NCBI RefSeq assembly: GCF_003426735.1
Contig: NZ_QVON01000001.1
Span: 310,001 to 374,000 of the forward strand
DNA from: Arenibacter sp. P308M17
GTDB taxonomy: Bacteria; Bacteroidota; Bacteroidia; Flavobacteriales; Flavobacteriaceae
DNA length: 64,000 bases
Direction of reading: 5' to 3'
The notes beneath the pieces are model-generated. The model did not search any database. It was not told the origin of the DNA and was given only the letters and a program-made list of their open reading frames with translations. Every line of letters starts with the position of its first letter. Within the stretch, counting starts at the first letter, position 1. Made by a program: the position numbers and the translations under genes. This document shows positions 43,142 to 51,880 of the stretch, piece after piece.

Positions 43142-43801
43142 ATGAAGACTATTTCGTCGGTCGTGGAAGACTACATTAAGAAGAAACCATTTTTGCAAAG
43201 TGCTTTAGCTCAAGGAATTATAAATTTAACATCACTTTCCAGAATAGTAAAACCGGAAATAGAAGGGGAATTGGGCAAGGATATTCGCAATGGTGCTATT
43301 GTAATGGCCTTGAAACGTCTTTCCGATGATTTGGAGTTCCGGGCTACCCATAAAATCATTAAGGTCCTAAAAAATATTGGGGAAATTACCGTAAGGTCAT
43401 CATTGACCGATTTTACCTTTTTGGTATCGGAATCCATTTTGGAAAATCAGACGGTTTTGTTAAAGGAGGTAAATAGGAACAAGGATGTTTTCTATACCTC
43501 GTCAAGAGGGGTCAACGAGCTCAATATAGTTGTCAGTAATATTTTGGATGGGGCAGTGGAAGAGTTGTTCAAGAACGAGAAGTGCACACAAAAGGCAGAA
43601 AACCTTTCTTCCATTACCGTAAAATTACCCGCGGAAAACGTTTCCGTACCCGGTATCTATTACTTTATTTTTCAACGTTTGGCATGGGAGGGTATCGTGC
43701 TTTATGAAGTGATATCCACCACCAATGAATTTACCATCATCGTAAATGATGAGCAGGTAGATGTTGCCTTTAAGACCATTAAGGATCTTAAAACATTGTA
43801 A
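43142..43801 (+). CDS. ACT-like regulatory-domain protein (aspartate-kinase-C-terminal type)
   Basis: 219 residues, soluble. The N-terminal part is helical (SVVEDYIKKKPFLQSALAQGIINLTSLSRIVKPEIEGELG). The rest has two beta-alpha-beta repeats (LTDFTFLVSESILEN..., ENVSVPGIYYFIFQRLAWEGIVLYEVISTTNEFTIIV), the layout of paired ACT domains of aspartate kinases, but no kinase domain is present. It is probably a stand-alone small-molecule-binding regulator. Ligand unknown. Confidence 0.7.
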   Translation: MKTISSVVEDYIKKKPFLQSALAQGIINLTSLSRIVKPEIEGELGKDIRNGAIVMALKRLSDDLEFRATHKIIKVLKNIGEITVRSSLTDFTFLVSESILENQTVLLKEVNRNKDVFYTSSRGVNELNIVVSNILDGAVEELFKNEKCTQKAENLSSITVKLPAENVSVPGIYYFIFQRLAWEGIVLYEVISTTNEFTIIVNDEQVDVAFKTIKDLKTL

Positions 43802-43904
43802 TGTTTCAATGTAACAATGTAATAATTGACTAATGTATCAATGTATTAAATGGTTCATGTGAAAATAGGGCGATTTAAAATTACATCAACTCCATTAATG
43901 TATG

Positions 43905-45236
43905 TTATTTCCCCTCTTTTAAAAAATTCAATACCCCTAGGTAATCATCCGGTCTTGCAACAATGCGCTTTTCAGGGTCCAAAATATAATAGGTGGGGGT
44001 TTGGTGAACATCATAGAGGTCTACATACGGACTTTCCCATTTCCCCACAGCAATGCCATGAATAAAATCAGGGAGTTTGGACGATTCCTCTTTCCAGGTG
44101 ATATCATCGTCCTCTAGGCCTATGGCCAGTACCTTGGTACCGGAAATGTCCTTTAATGCCCTATGGAATTCAGGAAGTTGCTGTAGACAGTGCGAACAGG
44201 TGCTGCTCCAAAAAACAATAACATAATTTTTTGCCCCTGTAAGACTACTGAGCTTTTTGGTGATATTGCCCACGTTCCAAGTAATTTCCGGGGCTACGGC
44301 TCCCAATCTAAGGCGGTTTTGGATTTCTATATTCTTTAAGAGTTCGGATTTATTGGTTTGGGTGGCCAGGGCTTTTAGGTGGTTATGGTAAATAAAATCG
44401 GCCACCACATTTAAATTATCATTGGACGCCCGTGTCCATAGACTGTTGAACAATTGCACCTTGTTGGTGGCGCTTATATTTTGCAATAGTCGGGCCAATT
44501 CCTTTACATTCCCAATCATTACCGGTTCTTTTTCTTTAGGGGAATCTTGATCTTGTGGCAGGGCCGTAAATACATAGTTCACTACCTTGTCCGTTAAAAA
44601 GTCGGACCCCAAAAGCAGGCTGTCGTTAAAGTCGATGGCATCAAAATAATGATCCCTTTTATGTTGCACATAGGTTTCCATATCCTCATATTCAGAAGGA
44701 ATATAGGGTCTGTTTGCAGAAATGAAATGTCCGCTGAGCAAACCTTGCGATTGGCTCTCAAATGATTTTTGGACCGTGGCCAACTCCTTGTTGAGGTTCA
44801 AAAACAGCTTAGGGTCCTTCTTTTGTTCCGAATAGAATTGGGCAATTTGTTTCTCCAACCCATATATTTCCTTAAAATAGTTTACATACAATAGGTTTTC
44901 GATGGAGGAAATAAAGGACAATCCTTTTTGGGAATCAAAGGAAAGTATAATATCCTCTTTGCCATTATAGATAAAATCAAAATAGAATTCCTCCTGTGGC
45001 ACTGCATATACCAGTCTGTACATGCCCGTCTGGGCATCTGAAGGAATATTTAAGGAGAAAGCCCCATTTTCAACGGCGGTATCGGCTATATAATTCTGAT
45101 GGTCGGGATTTAATTTATAGGCAATTAACCATTGGTAATCTTCCGCAGGGGATAAATTACCCGAAACACTGTGCTGGGCCTCCGAGAATAGGGAAAAACA
45201 TAGGCTTAAAACGAAAAATATATTTTTCAGGTCCAT
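43905..45236 (-). CDS. TlpA-type thioredoxin-like periplasmic protein
   Basis: 443 residues. Signal peptide to about residue 21 (KNIFFVLSLCFSLFSEAQ). A large N-terminal region (to ~305) of unknown fold contains LFLNLNKELATVQKSFES. The C-terminal thioredoxin domain (about 310-440) has the redox pair C347-SH-C350 in FWSSTCSHCLQQLPEF and a late cis-Pro motif HQTPTYYILDP. It presumably reduces disulfides in periplasmic proteins, perhaps in cytochrome c maturation. It lies 14 bp downstream of mfd, probably co-transcribed with it. Confidence 0.82.
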   Translation of the reverse strand: MDLKNIFFVLSLCFSLFSEAQHSVSGNLSPAEDYQWLIAYKLNPDHQNYIADTAVENGAFSLNIPSDAQTGMYRLVYAVPQEEFYFDFIYNGKEDIILSFDSQKGLSFISSIENLLYVNYFKEIYGLEKQIAQFYSEQKKDPKLFLNLNKELATVQKSFESQSQGLLSGHFISANRPYIPSEYEDMETYVQHKRDHYFDAIDFNDSLLLGSDFLTDKVVNYVFTALPQDQDSPKEKEPVMIGNVKELARLLQNISATNKVQLFNSLWTRASNDNLNVVADFIYHNHLKALATQTNKSELLKNIEIQNRLRLGAVAPEITWNVGNITKKLSSLTGAKNYVIVFWSSTCSHCLQQLPEFHRALKDISGTKVLAIGLEDDDITWKEESSKLPDFIHGIAVGKWESPYVDLYDVHQTPTYYILDPEKRIVARPDDYLGVLNFLKEGK

Positions 45237-45250
45237 TTTTCAAGGGGATT

Positions 45251-48200
45251 TTATGGGACTGTTATTTCCGGTTTGGCGATAAGTGCATTGAAGGGTTGGA
45301 TAGATTTATAGGCCTTGTCCATAGAATCAATATGTTCAAAGACCAACAATAGGCGCAAGCCATTGCGGGTCTGCTTTTCCTTTAGTTGGGCCAGTTTGGG
45401 GTGGGTCTGTACAAACTGCATTACGGCTGTAAAGGAACTGCTTTGATAAAAATCCGATTGTTGGTCCGCAATGAAATAGCCGATCATTTTGCCCTTCTTC
45501 ATTACTATTTTCTCCAGGCCGATACTATTGGCGATCCACTTGATACGGACCGAGTTCAATAAATCCACTGCCTGGGTGGGGAGTCCCCCGAACCTGTCTA
45601 CCAACTCCATCTCAAATTTTTGTAGACCTTCCTCATCGGAAACCTGGTTCAGTTCGGTATAGAGATTTAGACGTTCGGTAATATTGTTGATATAATCATC
45701 AGGGAACAACAATTCAAAATCCGAATCTATTTGGGTATCCTTTACAAAGATTTTTTGTTTGCCGCCCACTTCCTCGTACAGTTCCTTGAATTCGTTTTCT
45801 TTGAGTTCGTCTATGGCTTCGGCCAATATTTTCTGATAGGCATCAAAGCCGATTTCATTGATAAAACCACTTTGTTCGCCTCCCAACAAATCCCCGGCAC
45901 CCCTAATTTCCAGATCTTTCATAGCAATATTGAAACCGCTGCCCAGATCGGTAAATTGCTCCAAGGCCTGAATTCTTTTTCTGGCATCGTTGGTCATTAC
46001 ATCATAGGGAGGGGTAATAAAATAACAGAAGGCCTTTTTATTGCTTCGCCCTACACGCCCCCTCATTTGATGCAGGTCACTTAGGCCAAAATTATTGGCA
46101 TTGTTAATGAAAATGGTGTTTGCATTGGAAACATCCAGGCCACTTTCCACTATGGTGGTAGAAATCAATACATCGAATTCCCCGTTCATAAAGGCCATCA
46201 TAAGGGTTTCCAATTTTTTGCCCTCCATTTGTCCGTGCCCTATACCGATCTTGGCATCCGGTACCAGTCTTTGGACCATTCCGGCAACTTCCTTAATATT
46301 TTCAATCCTATTGTGTATAAAGAAAACCTGTCCCCCTCGTTGTATTTCATAGGAAATGGCATCGCGAACGGTCTCTTCATTGAATCGGATCACCTCGCTT
46401 TCTATGGGGTATCTGTTTGGGGGTGCCGTATTGATTACCGATAGGTCCCTGGCCGCCATTAAACTAAATTGGAGCGTTCTTGGGATAGGGGTGGCCGTAA
46501 GCGTTAGGACATCTACATTTTCCTTTATGGCCTTTAATTTGTCCTTTACCGATACGCCAAATTTCTGTTCCTCATCCACTACCAACAAGCCCAGATCCTT
46601 GAACTTCACGTTCTTGTTCACCAACTGATGGGTACCTATAATGATGTCTACCTTGCCGGATGCCAAATTTTCCAAGGTCTCTTTTTTCTCCTTGGCCGTT
46701 CTAAAGCGGTTTAAATAGTCTACGGTGACCGGCATATCTTTTAAGCGCTCGGAAAATGTCCTGTAGTGCTGAAATGCCAAAATGGTAGTGGGTACCAATA
46801 CGGCCACCTGCTTGCCATTGTCTACGGCCTTGAAAGCGGCCCTGATGGCCACTTCGGTCTTTCCGAAACCTACATCCCCACAAACGAGTCGGTCCATAGG
46901 CCGTTCGCTTTCCATATCCTTTTTTATGTCTTCGGTAGACTTGCTTTGGTCCGGGGTGTCTTCATATATAAACGACGCCTCCAATTCGTGCTGCAGATAG
47001 GTGTCCGGGCCGTATTGAAACCCTTTTTCCAATCGGCGTTTGGCATACAATTGGATTAGGTCGAAGGCAATTTTTTTAACACGTGATTTTGCCTTGTCCT
47101 TAATTTTCTTCCAAGCCCCGGAACCTAGTTTGTATATTTTTGGGGGAGCACCGTCCTTCCCATTGAACTTCGAAATTTTGTGCAGGGAATGTATGCTTAC
47201 ATAAAGGATGTCCCTTTCGCCGTACATCAGTTTTATGGCCTCCTGTTTCTTGCCCTCAACGTCTATCTTTTGGAGGCCGCCAAATTTCCCAATGCCGTGG
47301 TCTATATGGGTAACATAGTCGCCAATTTCCAATTTGTTCAGATCCTTTAGGGTAATGGCCTGTTTTTTGGCGTAGCCATTTTTTAAATGGAATTTTAGAT
47401 ACCGCTCAAAGATCTGATGATCCGTATAACAGGCTATCTTTAAATCATTGTCCAAAAAGCCTTGGTACAGGGGGAGGACAATGGTCTTGTAATGGACCTC
47501 TTTTCCCACTTCATCAAAAATATCGTGAAACCGTTTGGCCTGCTGGTCGGTGGCGCAAAATAGATAATTGGTAAACCCGTTTTTGTAATTTTCATTTAGG
47601 TTTTCAATCAACAGGTCAAATTTTTTATTGAAGGAGGGTTGCGGTTTTGTATTGAATACTATGGTTTCCGAATCCCTTGCTGCTTTAGGGCTTCCATCAA
47701 TCTCTATCACACCAAAATTGGCCAGCTGATGCTTTAAAACATGGGAATTGGCAAACAATTCCTGAGGTTCGGAATGTTTTATTTCTTTGGACAGTTTGCT
47801 AAATGCCTCTTCCGCCTTTTCAAAAAAAGAATCCAGCCTAGCGTAGACCAAACTCAGGTCTTTGCTAAAAATCAGGGTGTTTGGAGAGATGTATTTAAGA
47901 AAGCTTTCCCGGTTTTCGTCCAGGAACTTGTTTTCCACATTGGGGATGATGGTAATCTTATTCACCTTTTGGGTAGACAATTGGGTTTCTACGTCAAAGG
48001 TTCTGATACTGTCTACCTCGTCCCCAAAAAATTCAATCCTATAAGGTTCGTCGTGGGAAAAGGAAAATACGTCCATGATACCGCCCCGGACCGAAAATTC
48101 ACCCGGTTCGGTAACAAAATCGACCCTTTTAAATTTGTATTCGAACAAAACCTCATTTAAAAAATCCAGGGAAAGGGTATCGTCCAATTTAATTTTTAGG

Positions 48201-48634
48201 GTATTTTTCTCCAGTTCCTTTCTGGTCACCACTTTCTCAAAAAGGGCGTCGGCATAGGTAACGATGATGGCCGGTTTTTTTCTTGAGTTGATGCGGTTCA
48301 GTACTTCGGCACGTAAAAGCACGTTGGCATTGTCCGTTTCCTCAATCTGGTAGGGCCTTCTGTAACTCCCGGGATAAAATAGGACATCATTATCGCCAAT
48401 AAGCTGTTCCAGGTCGTTTAAATAATAGGCGGCTTCTTCCTTATCGGTCAAAATAAACAGAAATGGAACTTCGGACTTATGGAATAATTCTGCTATTACA
48501 AAGGACAGGGCAGACCCTGTTAGTCCTTTTAAATTCGTTTTTGGTCTGGAGTCTGCTGAGGCATTTTCTTGAAAACCGGCAATAGTGCCCTTCAGTTTTC
48601 CCAGTTGGGGAGACTGTGCCAACAGTTGTAACAT
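45251..48634 (-). CDS. mfd: Transcription-repair coupling factor
   Basis: 1127 residues. Releases stalled RNA polymerase and recruits UvrAB. Domains: UvrB-homology N-terminus (about 40-480), RNA polymerase interaction domain (DYVTHIDHGIGKFGG), SF2 helicase (Walker A GDVGFGKTEVA, DEEQKFGV box, TATPIPRTL, QMRGRVGRS) and a C-terminal TRCF domain. The start is the ATG at 48632-48634 (MLQLLAQSPQLGKL). A TTG 33 bases upstream extends the frame, but it lies inside the −7 promoter box, so it cannot be translated from that promoter. Confidence 0.94.
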   Translation of the reverse strand: MLQLLAQSPQLGKLKGTIAGFQENASADSRPKTNLKGLTGSALSFVIAELFHKSEVPFLFILTDKEEAAYYLNDLEQLIGDNDVLFYPGSYRRPYQIEETDNANVLLRAEVLNRINSRKKPAIIVTYADALFEKVVTRKELEKNTLKIKLDDTLSLDFLNEVLFEYKFKRVDFVTEPGEFSVRGGIMDVFSFSHDEPYRIEFFGDEVDSIRTFDVETQLSTQKVNKITIIPNVENKFLDENRESFLKYISPNTLIFSKDLSLVYARLDSFFEKAEEAFSKLSKEIKHSEPQELFANSHVLKHQLANFGVIEIDGSPKAARDSETIVFNTKPQPSFNKKFDLLIENLNENYKNGFTNYLFCATDQQAKRFHDIFDEVGKEVHYKTIVLPLYQGFLDNDLKIACYTDHQIFERYLKFHLKNGYAKKQAITLKDLNKLEIGDYVTHIDHGIGKFGGLQKIDVEGKKQEAIKLMYGERDILYVSIHSLHKISKFNGKDGAPPKIYKLGSGAWKKIKDKAKSRVKKIAFDLIQLYAKRRLEKGFQYGPDTYLQHELEASFIYEDTPDQSKSTEDIKKDMESERPMDRLVCGDVGFGKTEVAIRAAFKAVDNGKQVAVLVPTTILAFQHYRTFSERLKDMPVTVDYLNRFRTAKEKKETLENLASGKVDIIIGTHQLVNKNVKFKDLGLLVVDEEQKFGVSVKDKLKAIKENVDVLTLTATPIPRTLQFSLMAARDLSVINTAPPNRYPIESEVIRFNEETVRDAISYEIQRGGQVFFIHNRIENIKEVAGMVQRLVPDAKIGIGHGQMEGKKLETLMMAFMNGEFDVLISTTIVESGLDVSNANTIFINNANNFGLSDLHQMRGRVGRSNKKAFCYFITPPYDVMTNDARKRIQALEQFTDLGSGFNIAMKDLEIRGAGDLLGGEQSGFINEIGFDAYQKILAEAIDELKENEFKELYEEVGGKQKIFVKDTQIDSDFELLFPDDYINNITERLNLYTELNQVSDEEGLQKFEMELVDRFGGLPTQAVDLLNSVRIKWIANSIGLEKIVMKKGKMIGYFIADQQSDFYQSSSFTAVMQFVQTHPKLAQLKEKQTRNGLRLLLVFEHIDSMDKAYKSIQPFNALIAKPEITVP

Positions 48635-48664
48635 TGAAGATTTGGTCAACCGTAAATTTTTATG

Positions 48665-48696
48665 CAAATATAAAGCTTGATTATTCTTTTTACAAA
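48665..48696 (-). promoter_or_regulatory. mfd promoter
   Basis: On the minus strand TTTG (48693-48696) is followed by 20 bp and then a perfect TAnnTTTG box TATATTTG (48665-48672). Transcription should start about 24 bp before the ATG at 48634, ruling out the upstream TTG as start codon. Confidence 0.75.
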
Positions 48697-48726
48697 GAAT
48701 GGTGGGATTTAAAAAATCTGTTTGGA

Positions 48727-49431
48727 CTAATGAACCAATTCTATAATTTTGGATATCGTTTCTTTATTGTTAACCCCTAGTCCCTCCTGTTGATAGGCCA
48801 ATTCCCCTCCTTGATCAAAAACGCTTATGATGTTGGAATGTGAGAAATCCATGGGGGATATTTTTTTATAGTTGACCGCCAGGACTGCTGAAAATTCCCT
48901 AGTGTCCTCTTCGGATCCCCTAAGAAATACCCAATTATCAGTATCCATTTGGTTTTCCTTTGCGAATTCCTTAAGGCGTTGAGGGGTGTCCGTTTCCGGG
49001 TCGATGCTTACAAAAACAAGGGTAACGTCGTCTTTTTTATCGGCAGGGATCTGTTCTTCTATGCCGCGCATATCGGCCACCAATCTAGGGCATGCTGTTT
49101 TACAGGAAGTATAGATCATGACCATGACCAGGACATCCCCTTGCATGGCCTTAAGTTGTATTTCCTCATTGTTCTGATTGGTCCATTTGGACGGGAGATT
49201 AAAAATGGATAGCCCAGAGATTTCCCCGGTTTTTTTATTGTTCATGGCCAGAGGCTGAAGTTCCATTTTACAAACGTCACATTTTCCAGGTTGATTGTAA
49301 GTCTTGTCGCCTTCACAATGCATGGGACATTGATATTTTTCCGCCGTTGTTTTATTGGAATTCTTGGTATTACATGCCATTAGATTAATGAGCATAAGGC
49401 ATAACAATACGGCATTGGGAATTTTTTTCAT
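48727..49431 (-). CDS. SCO-family copper chaperone with an N-terminal metal-binding domain
   Basis: 234 residues. A lipoprotein-type signal ends in MACNTKN. Residues ~33-60 form a metal-binding domain (YQCPMHCEGDK, CDVCKMELQPL) like that on CusB. The SCO/SenC domain has the Cu ligands C110 and C114 (SCKTACPRL) and H198 (FSHSN). SCO proteins deliver Cu to cytochrome oxidases, and here the gene sits 4 bp after the SUMF1 gene in the nirK operon, so NirK is a likely recipient. The tail lacks a membrane anchor beyond the lipid. Confidence 0.85.
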   Translation of the reverse strand: MKKIPNAVLLCLMLINLMACNTKNSNKTTAEKYQCPMHCEGDKTYNQPGKCDVCKMELQPLAMNNKKTGEISGLSIFNLPSKWTNQNNEEIQLKAMQGDVLVMVMIYTSCKTACPRLVADMRGIEEQIPADKKDDVTLVFVSIDPETDTPQRLKEFAKENQMDTDNWVFLRGSEEDTREFSAVLAVNYKKISPMDFSHSNIISVFDQGGELAYQQEGLGVNNKETISKIIELVH

Positions 49432-49435
49432 ATCC

Positions 49436-50233
49436 TTAATAAGTTAGGTTTTTATTATTCGATTCCTTTGTTTGTACACATCGGAACCCTAAGTTCCGTA
49501 TGGAATAATTGGCTTTTAGGCTTCCTCTAAAGGCATAGCGCATAAAGGCGGCATAGTTCATTAAGTCCGATGCTCCAACCGCCGCACTTCCACAAAAGAG
49601 ATTACTGTCCTTGTCCACATCTTTTCTGGATTCACCGGAAATAAGGACCGAATTGAAGTCTATGGTCCACTCCCAAACAAGTCCATGTAGATCGTATATT
49701 CCCCAATAATTCTTAAAGGTGGAACCTATGGAATTGTTAAATGTTCTAGGAGCTTCGTACCAGTCCAATATTAGTTGGTTGTAGGTTTCCTTTTTACGGG
49801 CATCCGGACTATTTTGATCTGCCATTGCCGCGTATTCCCATTCATCTACGGTCGGTAATCTTTTTCCTTGGCATTCACAGTATTTCTTGGCGGCAAACCA
49901 AGAAACGTTGGTGACTGCTGCATCGGGGGCCAACTGGTTTCCAAAGAAATCATCCCCCTCCCAATTCACCAAGTAATTACCGTCTGCAAACAATCGTTTG
50001 ACCTTACTTCTTTTCCATTCAGGATTTTCCCGAACAAACTTTAAATACTGTTTGTTGGTTATGGGATATACGTCCATTTTAAATGCGCCAACCGTTATGC
50101 TGGTCGAATCCACTCCGTAAAGTGGAATATAAGTCCCTCCTTTTACAGTAACCATTTGTTCCGCTTGTGCAAAAGTGCTACTGGTGGCAATAATACCCAA
50201 AAGGGAAAGTGCTACTTTAAATAAGGGACTCAT
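49436..50233 (-). CDS. SUMF1-type (formylglycine-generating enzyme) domain protein
   Basis: 265 residues. Signal peptide (FKVALSLLGIIATSSTFAQ). The FGE-sulfatase fold is visible in GGTYIPLYG, NVSWFAAKKYCECQGKRLPTVDEWEYAA, GIYDLHGLVWEWTID and the ending IRNLGFRC. The two catalytic cysteines of true formylglycine-generating enzymes cannot be placed with confidence. No sulfatase is nearby. In several flavobacterial nirK clusters such a gene accompanies nirK, and the present one lies between the NirK and SCO genes (12-bp and 4-bp gaps), hinting at a maturation role. Confidence 0.8.
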   Translation of the reverse strand: MSPLFKVALSLLGIIATSSTFAQAEQMVTVKGGTYIPLYGVDSTSITVGAFKMDVYPITNKQYLKFVRENPEWKRSKVKRLFADGNYLVNWEGDDFFGNQLAPDAAVTNVSWFAAKKYCECQGKRLPTVDEWEYAAMADQNSPDARKKETYNQLILDWYEAPRTFNNSIGSTFKNYWGIYDLHGLVWEWTIDFNSVLISGESRKDVDKDSNLFCGSAAVGASDLMNYAAFMRYAFRGSLKANYSIRNLGFRCVQTKESNNKNLTY

Positions 50234-50245
50234 ATTTTTTTGATT

Positions 50246-51706
50246 CTATTTGTTCCTTACGCTTTTGACCATAGCCGGAGTTATATCTTTTTTGGAATTG
50301 CCCCAACTATTGTATACATAGGTAAGTACATTGGCCACCTCTTCATCAGTTAAGGTTTGCGCCGTCATTACACTATTATATTTTTGTCCGTTTACCGTTA
50401 TTTCGCCCGTTTTTCCATGTAGAACAATGTCTATGGCGCGATTGACATCGGCATTTAAGTAATCCGACTTGGCCAAAGGAGGGAATGCATTGGCAATTCC
50501 CTGTCCCTCTCCTTGGTGACAGGCAAAACAGGTCTGCATATAGGTGGCTTTTCCAAATTCCATCTTTTCTTCCAAGGATTTGGCGGGGATTTCGGACTCC
50601 ACCACTCCGTTTTCAGAGGGCATTTTTTGAATTCCACTACCTTCGGGCTGGTAAATACCGTCTTCCAGTTCCCCGGAATAAATAGTCTTGTTTTCCTCCC
50701 CTTCTACTTTTAACATTCCCAATGCTCCCTTGTTAAAGGCCCTGAATATGGAGTGGTCAACCAAAATAAAAGTTCCGGGCACATCAACTTTAAATTCTAC
50801 TATAGCCGCTCCACCTGCAGGGATTAGGGTTGTTTGTACATTTTCGTTGATCAAATCACCTCCTTCTACATGTACTTTATCGAATATTTCGCCAATAACA
50901 TGAAATGAGGAAACCAGGTTGGGCCCCCCATTGCCCACAAACAGGCGAACTGTCTCACCTACTTTGGCGGTAATGGCATTGTCCCCTGTCAAAGCTCCCA
51001 TTTTGCCATTAAATACTACATAATCTGCCTTTTCATCCACTGCTTTTTGCATATCGAAGGGTTGTAGACCTCTGTCACCGTTGGCGCCTTTGGTGTAAAA
51101 ATCGCCCTGCATAATATAGTATTCCTTATCCACCAAGGGCAGGCCCCCTTCCGGTTCAACCAAAATTAAACCGTACATACCGTTGGCTATGTGCATCCCT
51201 ACGGGTGCTGTGGCACAGTGGTACACATATAGGCCGGGGTTTAGGGTCTTAAAGGAAAAAACCTTTTCGTGACCTGGTGCTACAAAAGAGGATTCTGCAC
51301 CGCCCCCGGGACCGGTAACGGCATGCAGATCAATATTATGCGGTAATTTATTGTCGGGGTGATTTTTTAGGTGAAATTCAACCTCATCGCCAACCCTTGT
51401 TCTTATAAAACTGCCCGGTACCGAACCTCCAAATGTCCAATATACATATCGCACCCCATTGGTCATCTCCCCTTCCTGTTCCAGGATTTCCATATCTACT
51501 TTCAGCAACTTGGCCTTTCTATCCCCAACAGGTGTAGGCACATGCGGGGGAGCGGTTAGTTCTGCGGTCATTTCGCGATTTGCAGGAATATCTGCGGTGT
51601 TCTCATAAACAATTTTTTCCTTTTTTCTACAGGAGAAGTTAATGATGCCCGTTCCTATCGTCAGTATTAGGAGTAGTAATACTTTTTTTGTCGATTTTGT
51701 ATTCAT
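50246..51706 (-). CDS. nirK: Copper nitrite reductase fused to a cytochrome c domain
   Basis: Periplasmic reduction of nitrite to NO. 486 residues: lipoprotein-type signal (IINFSC), two cupredoxin domains and a C-terminal cytochrome c domain. Type 1 ligands: H123, C164, H172 and M177. Type 2 ligands: H128, H163 and H318. Catalytic pair: D126 and H269. The numbering matches AfNiR with one residue missing between C164 and H172. The heme motif CFACH is at C393/C396/H397. NirK normally takes electrons from a separate protein; the fused domain makes it its own donor. First gene of an operon with SUMF1 and SCO. Confidence 0.93.
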   Translation of the reverse strand: MNTKSTKKVLLLLILTIGTGIINFSCRKKEKIVYENTADIPANREMTAELTAPPHVPTPVGDRKAKLLKVDMEILEQEGEMTNGVRYVYWTFGGSVPGSFIRTRVGDEVEFHLKNHPDNKLPHNIDLHAVTGPGGGAESSFVAPGHEKVFSFKTLNPGLYVYHCATAPVGMHIANGMYGLILVEPEGGLPLVDKEYYIMQGDFYTKGANGDRGLQPFDMQKAVDEKADYVVFNGKMGALTGDNAITAKVGETVRLFVGNGGPNLVSSFHVIGEIFDKVHVEGGDLINENVQTTLIPAGGAAIVEFKVDVPGTFILVDHSIFRAFNKGALGMLKVEGEENKTIYSGELEDGIYQPEGSGIQKMPSENGVVESEIPAKSLEEKMEFGKATYMQTCFACHQGEGQGIANAFPPLAKSDYLNADVNRAIDIVLHGKTGEITVNGQKYNSVMTAQTLTDEEVANVLTYVYNSWGNSKKDITPAMVKSVRNK

Positions 51707-51739
51707 AATGTGTTGTTTTGGTTGTATATCTTATCAATA

Positions 51740-51756
51740 TAGGATTTTTTATCCTA
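51740..51756 (-). promoter_or_regulatory. Inverted repeat over the nirK transcription start
   Basis: TAGGAT-N5-ATCCTA is a 6-5-6 perfect inverted repeat just downstream of the −7 box and ~34 bp before the nirK ATG. A protein bound there would block initiation or early elongation. It resembles dyads of Rrf2-type repressors but no regulator is in the window. Confidence 0.55.
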
Positions 51757-51764
51757 ATATGGGG

Positions 51765-51808
51765 CAAAAATAATGGTGATCGTTATATGAAAACATGACA
51801 TCTGTCAT
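51765..51808 (-). promoter_or_regulatory. nirK promoter with upstream Crp/Fnr-like box
   Basis: A perfect −7 box TATTTTTG (51765-51772, minus strand) is preceded by ATGAC-N4-GTCAT (51795-51808). The centres are 33 bp apart, placing the box near −40, the class II activator position. The 5-4-5 geometry is that of Crp/Fnr-family sites. Confidence 0.7.
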
Positions 51809-51880
51809 ATTCACTATTTCTATATAAATGGGATTGATTAGGCATTGGTATCCGTGTCCATGGTTAAACTTTTCTTTGGA

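Noticed and set aside
48635-48667. TTG start for mfd 33 bases upstream
   Set aside because: The TTG overlaps the −7 promoter box and would not be transcribed.
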